From contig NW_019091505.1 of NCBI RefSeq assembly GCF_001949145.1, positions 194,059 through 258,058 on the forward strand: a DNA stretch of 64,000 nt, written 5' to 3'. This document shows, one piece after another, positions 62,704-64,000 of the stretch (the stretch's first letter is position 1; each line of letters begins with the position of its first letter). The translations under genes and the position numbers were made by a program. Under the pieces are notes generated by a model, which saw only the letters and a program-made list of their open reading frames with translations, was not told the DNA's origin and did not search any database. This DNA comes from Acanthaster planci (lineage: Eukaryota; Echinodermata; Asteroidea; Valvatida; Acanthasteridae).

Positions 62704-64000
62704 TGAAAAAGTACTCAAAAAATGCAAAAACTAAAAGGACTAAAGGACTTTAAAAATACCTTACGTCAAAAGACCAAAAAAGGATAAAAAAAACCAGACG
62801 GACCTTATGAGTTTACACTCAGACTTCAATCTGTAAAAAACAAGAAGGAAAGAACATACTGATATGAAAAAACAAAAACCAACCAAAATCTCTCCTGCAT
62901 GGACTACATAGTTCATGTACTGGCAATGAGTAACATCATAAAACTTAAGTTGTGCACAGGCCTCTGGGGCTCATTAAGTATTCAAATCCCCTGGCAAGTC
63001 CAAATAAACAATCTACTAAGGGAGAGAAGACAAAGACAGGCATGTTCTGAGGCAAGTGGATGGTAATACTTTTACATCACCAATATACTTAGACTAAAAA
63101 GAGTAAGAAAAGTAAGAGAATTTGAGAAAATCTAAGAAGAAGAGATCTAAAAGATGATACCTGTACACATGTATTTGTAAGGTTACAATGTAAGTGTTTT
63201 CTAGGCATAAAAGCTAGACAAAATTAGGAAAACTTCAGTGATTCGGAAAACTAATGCTCAGAAAGAAAATGGACAAACCTTGGCAAAAGTTTAGAAACTG
63301 GATAATATTGCAGGAAAAATTTACTTTATACATTAATAAGATAAGGTTAGCAACGCACCACTGACTTCTAGCAGACTCGGGCTCAAGCAGAAAACCACAC
63401 TCCAGTTTAGGAGGAACAATACATGTGAAGTTGACCATGTGGCTACATTATATGGGGGAAGCGGGGGGGGGCTTAAACAAAAAAAATAAACAGGGGGGCA
63501 CACTTCTAGAAAAAATCAAGAACTCTAAACTAAAGCTAAACATTTTTAAAGGGTAACCATTTCTGTGTAAAAAAGGGTATTTAATAACACTCATTTCCTG
63601 CTCTGCACCTTGCAGGTAGTGTACATGTAGGTATTATCCCTGTCTTGGCCTCTCAGGTCACTGAACGCCAGGAAATATCGGTTGCTTATTACCTGAGACT
63701 GCAGAGAATCACTAGGGGGATGAAGGCTGGACACATAGCCAACTCCAACAACAAAGCACTACTATCCTATCTTCATTTCTCAGAGAATACATACATATGT
63801 CCCAGTGAAGTCAAGTGTTCTTAAGTTCTAGCGTAACCTGAGATTTGTTTTTCTAGGATTTCAGTTGTACGCAATAATTCTTCTGTTTTTGTTTGTTGGT
63901 CTTGGTTTATTCCCTTATGCCTTATTTCCTTCTCCGAAAAGCAGAAGTGTCTCTTAAGGATATCCTGTTAATGTGGTTTGGTTAGCTTAGAAGAGTCCTT
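62704..64000 (+). other. Intron 2, A-rich block and window end
   Basis: From about 62570 to 63580 the + strand is strikingly A-rich, with many short poly-A runs and purine tracts. The rest of the host intron sequence is T-rich on this strand. The block ends in G- and A-runs (63455-63497). It may be an antisense insertion of a repeat, but no reverse transcriptase or transposase frame is visible. TACATGTA is at 63622. No exon found up to the window end. Confidence 0.5.

Noticed and set aside
60705-64000. Third GAP exon (Lys-rich block after IPKD)
   Set aside because: I looked for a Lys/Arg-rich phase-1 exon with an AG acceptor and found none; the A-rich block encodes Lys by composition but lacks splice signals and has stops.

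Overview
This is eukaryotic, animal-type genomic DNA. It is AT-rich and gene-sparse, most stretches have no long open frames, exons are separated by very long introns, and there is one assembly gap (N run, 30810-31260). The organism is not named by the sequence. Abundant TACATGTA palindromes, tRNA-derived SINE-like copies, a Penelope-type hammerhead motif and foldback elements fit a marine invertebrate, most likely a non-vertebrate deuterostome (echinoderm, hemichordate or cephalochordate). That placement is inference.

The only gene I can identify is the 5' part of a Rho GTPase-activating protein of the ARHGAP6/ARHGAP36 family on the + strand. Its first coding exon (26272-27300, 343 codons) encodes a Ser-rich, disordered N-terminal region and ends at a consensus GTAAGT donor in phase 0. 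Its second coding exon (60551-60704, 154 nt) lies 33,250 bp downstream and encodes the conserved block that precedes the RhoGAP domain in this family. Joined in phase, the junction reads ...TLWNPE|GNCRWHSVSGRTV..., which lines up with the corresponding human ARHGAP6 block as I remember it. The RhoGAP domain itself must lie beyond base 64000.

Layout. 1-26271: gene-poor upstream DNA with a GC-rich minisatellite (1-79), two initiator-tRNA-Met-derived copies (about 1652-1723 and 2440-2514), a 267-bp foldback element (2705-2971), a hammerhead/Penelope-like fragment (10393-10509) next to two head-to-head tRNA-SINE copies (10684-10951), an 800-bp foldback element (23510-24316) and several GC-richer islands with perfect TGACGTCA (CRE) sites. 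27301-60550: intron 1, T-rich on the + strand and carrying most of the TACATGTA palindromes. 60705-64000: the start of intron 2, including a block that is A-rich on the + strand.

The upstream region and the intron have different word signatures: by eye, 8 of 11 perfect TGACGTCA sites lie before 21.2 kb, and 28 of 32 TACATGTA sites lie after 27.3 kb. No bacterial-type operons, CRISPR arrays, intact transposase or reverse transcriptase genes, or rRNA genes were seen. Most short open frames look like chance and are left out.
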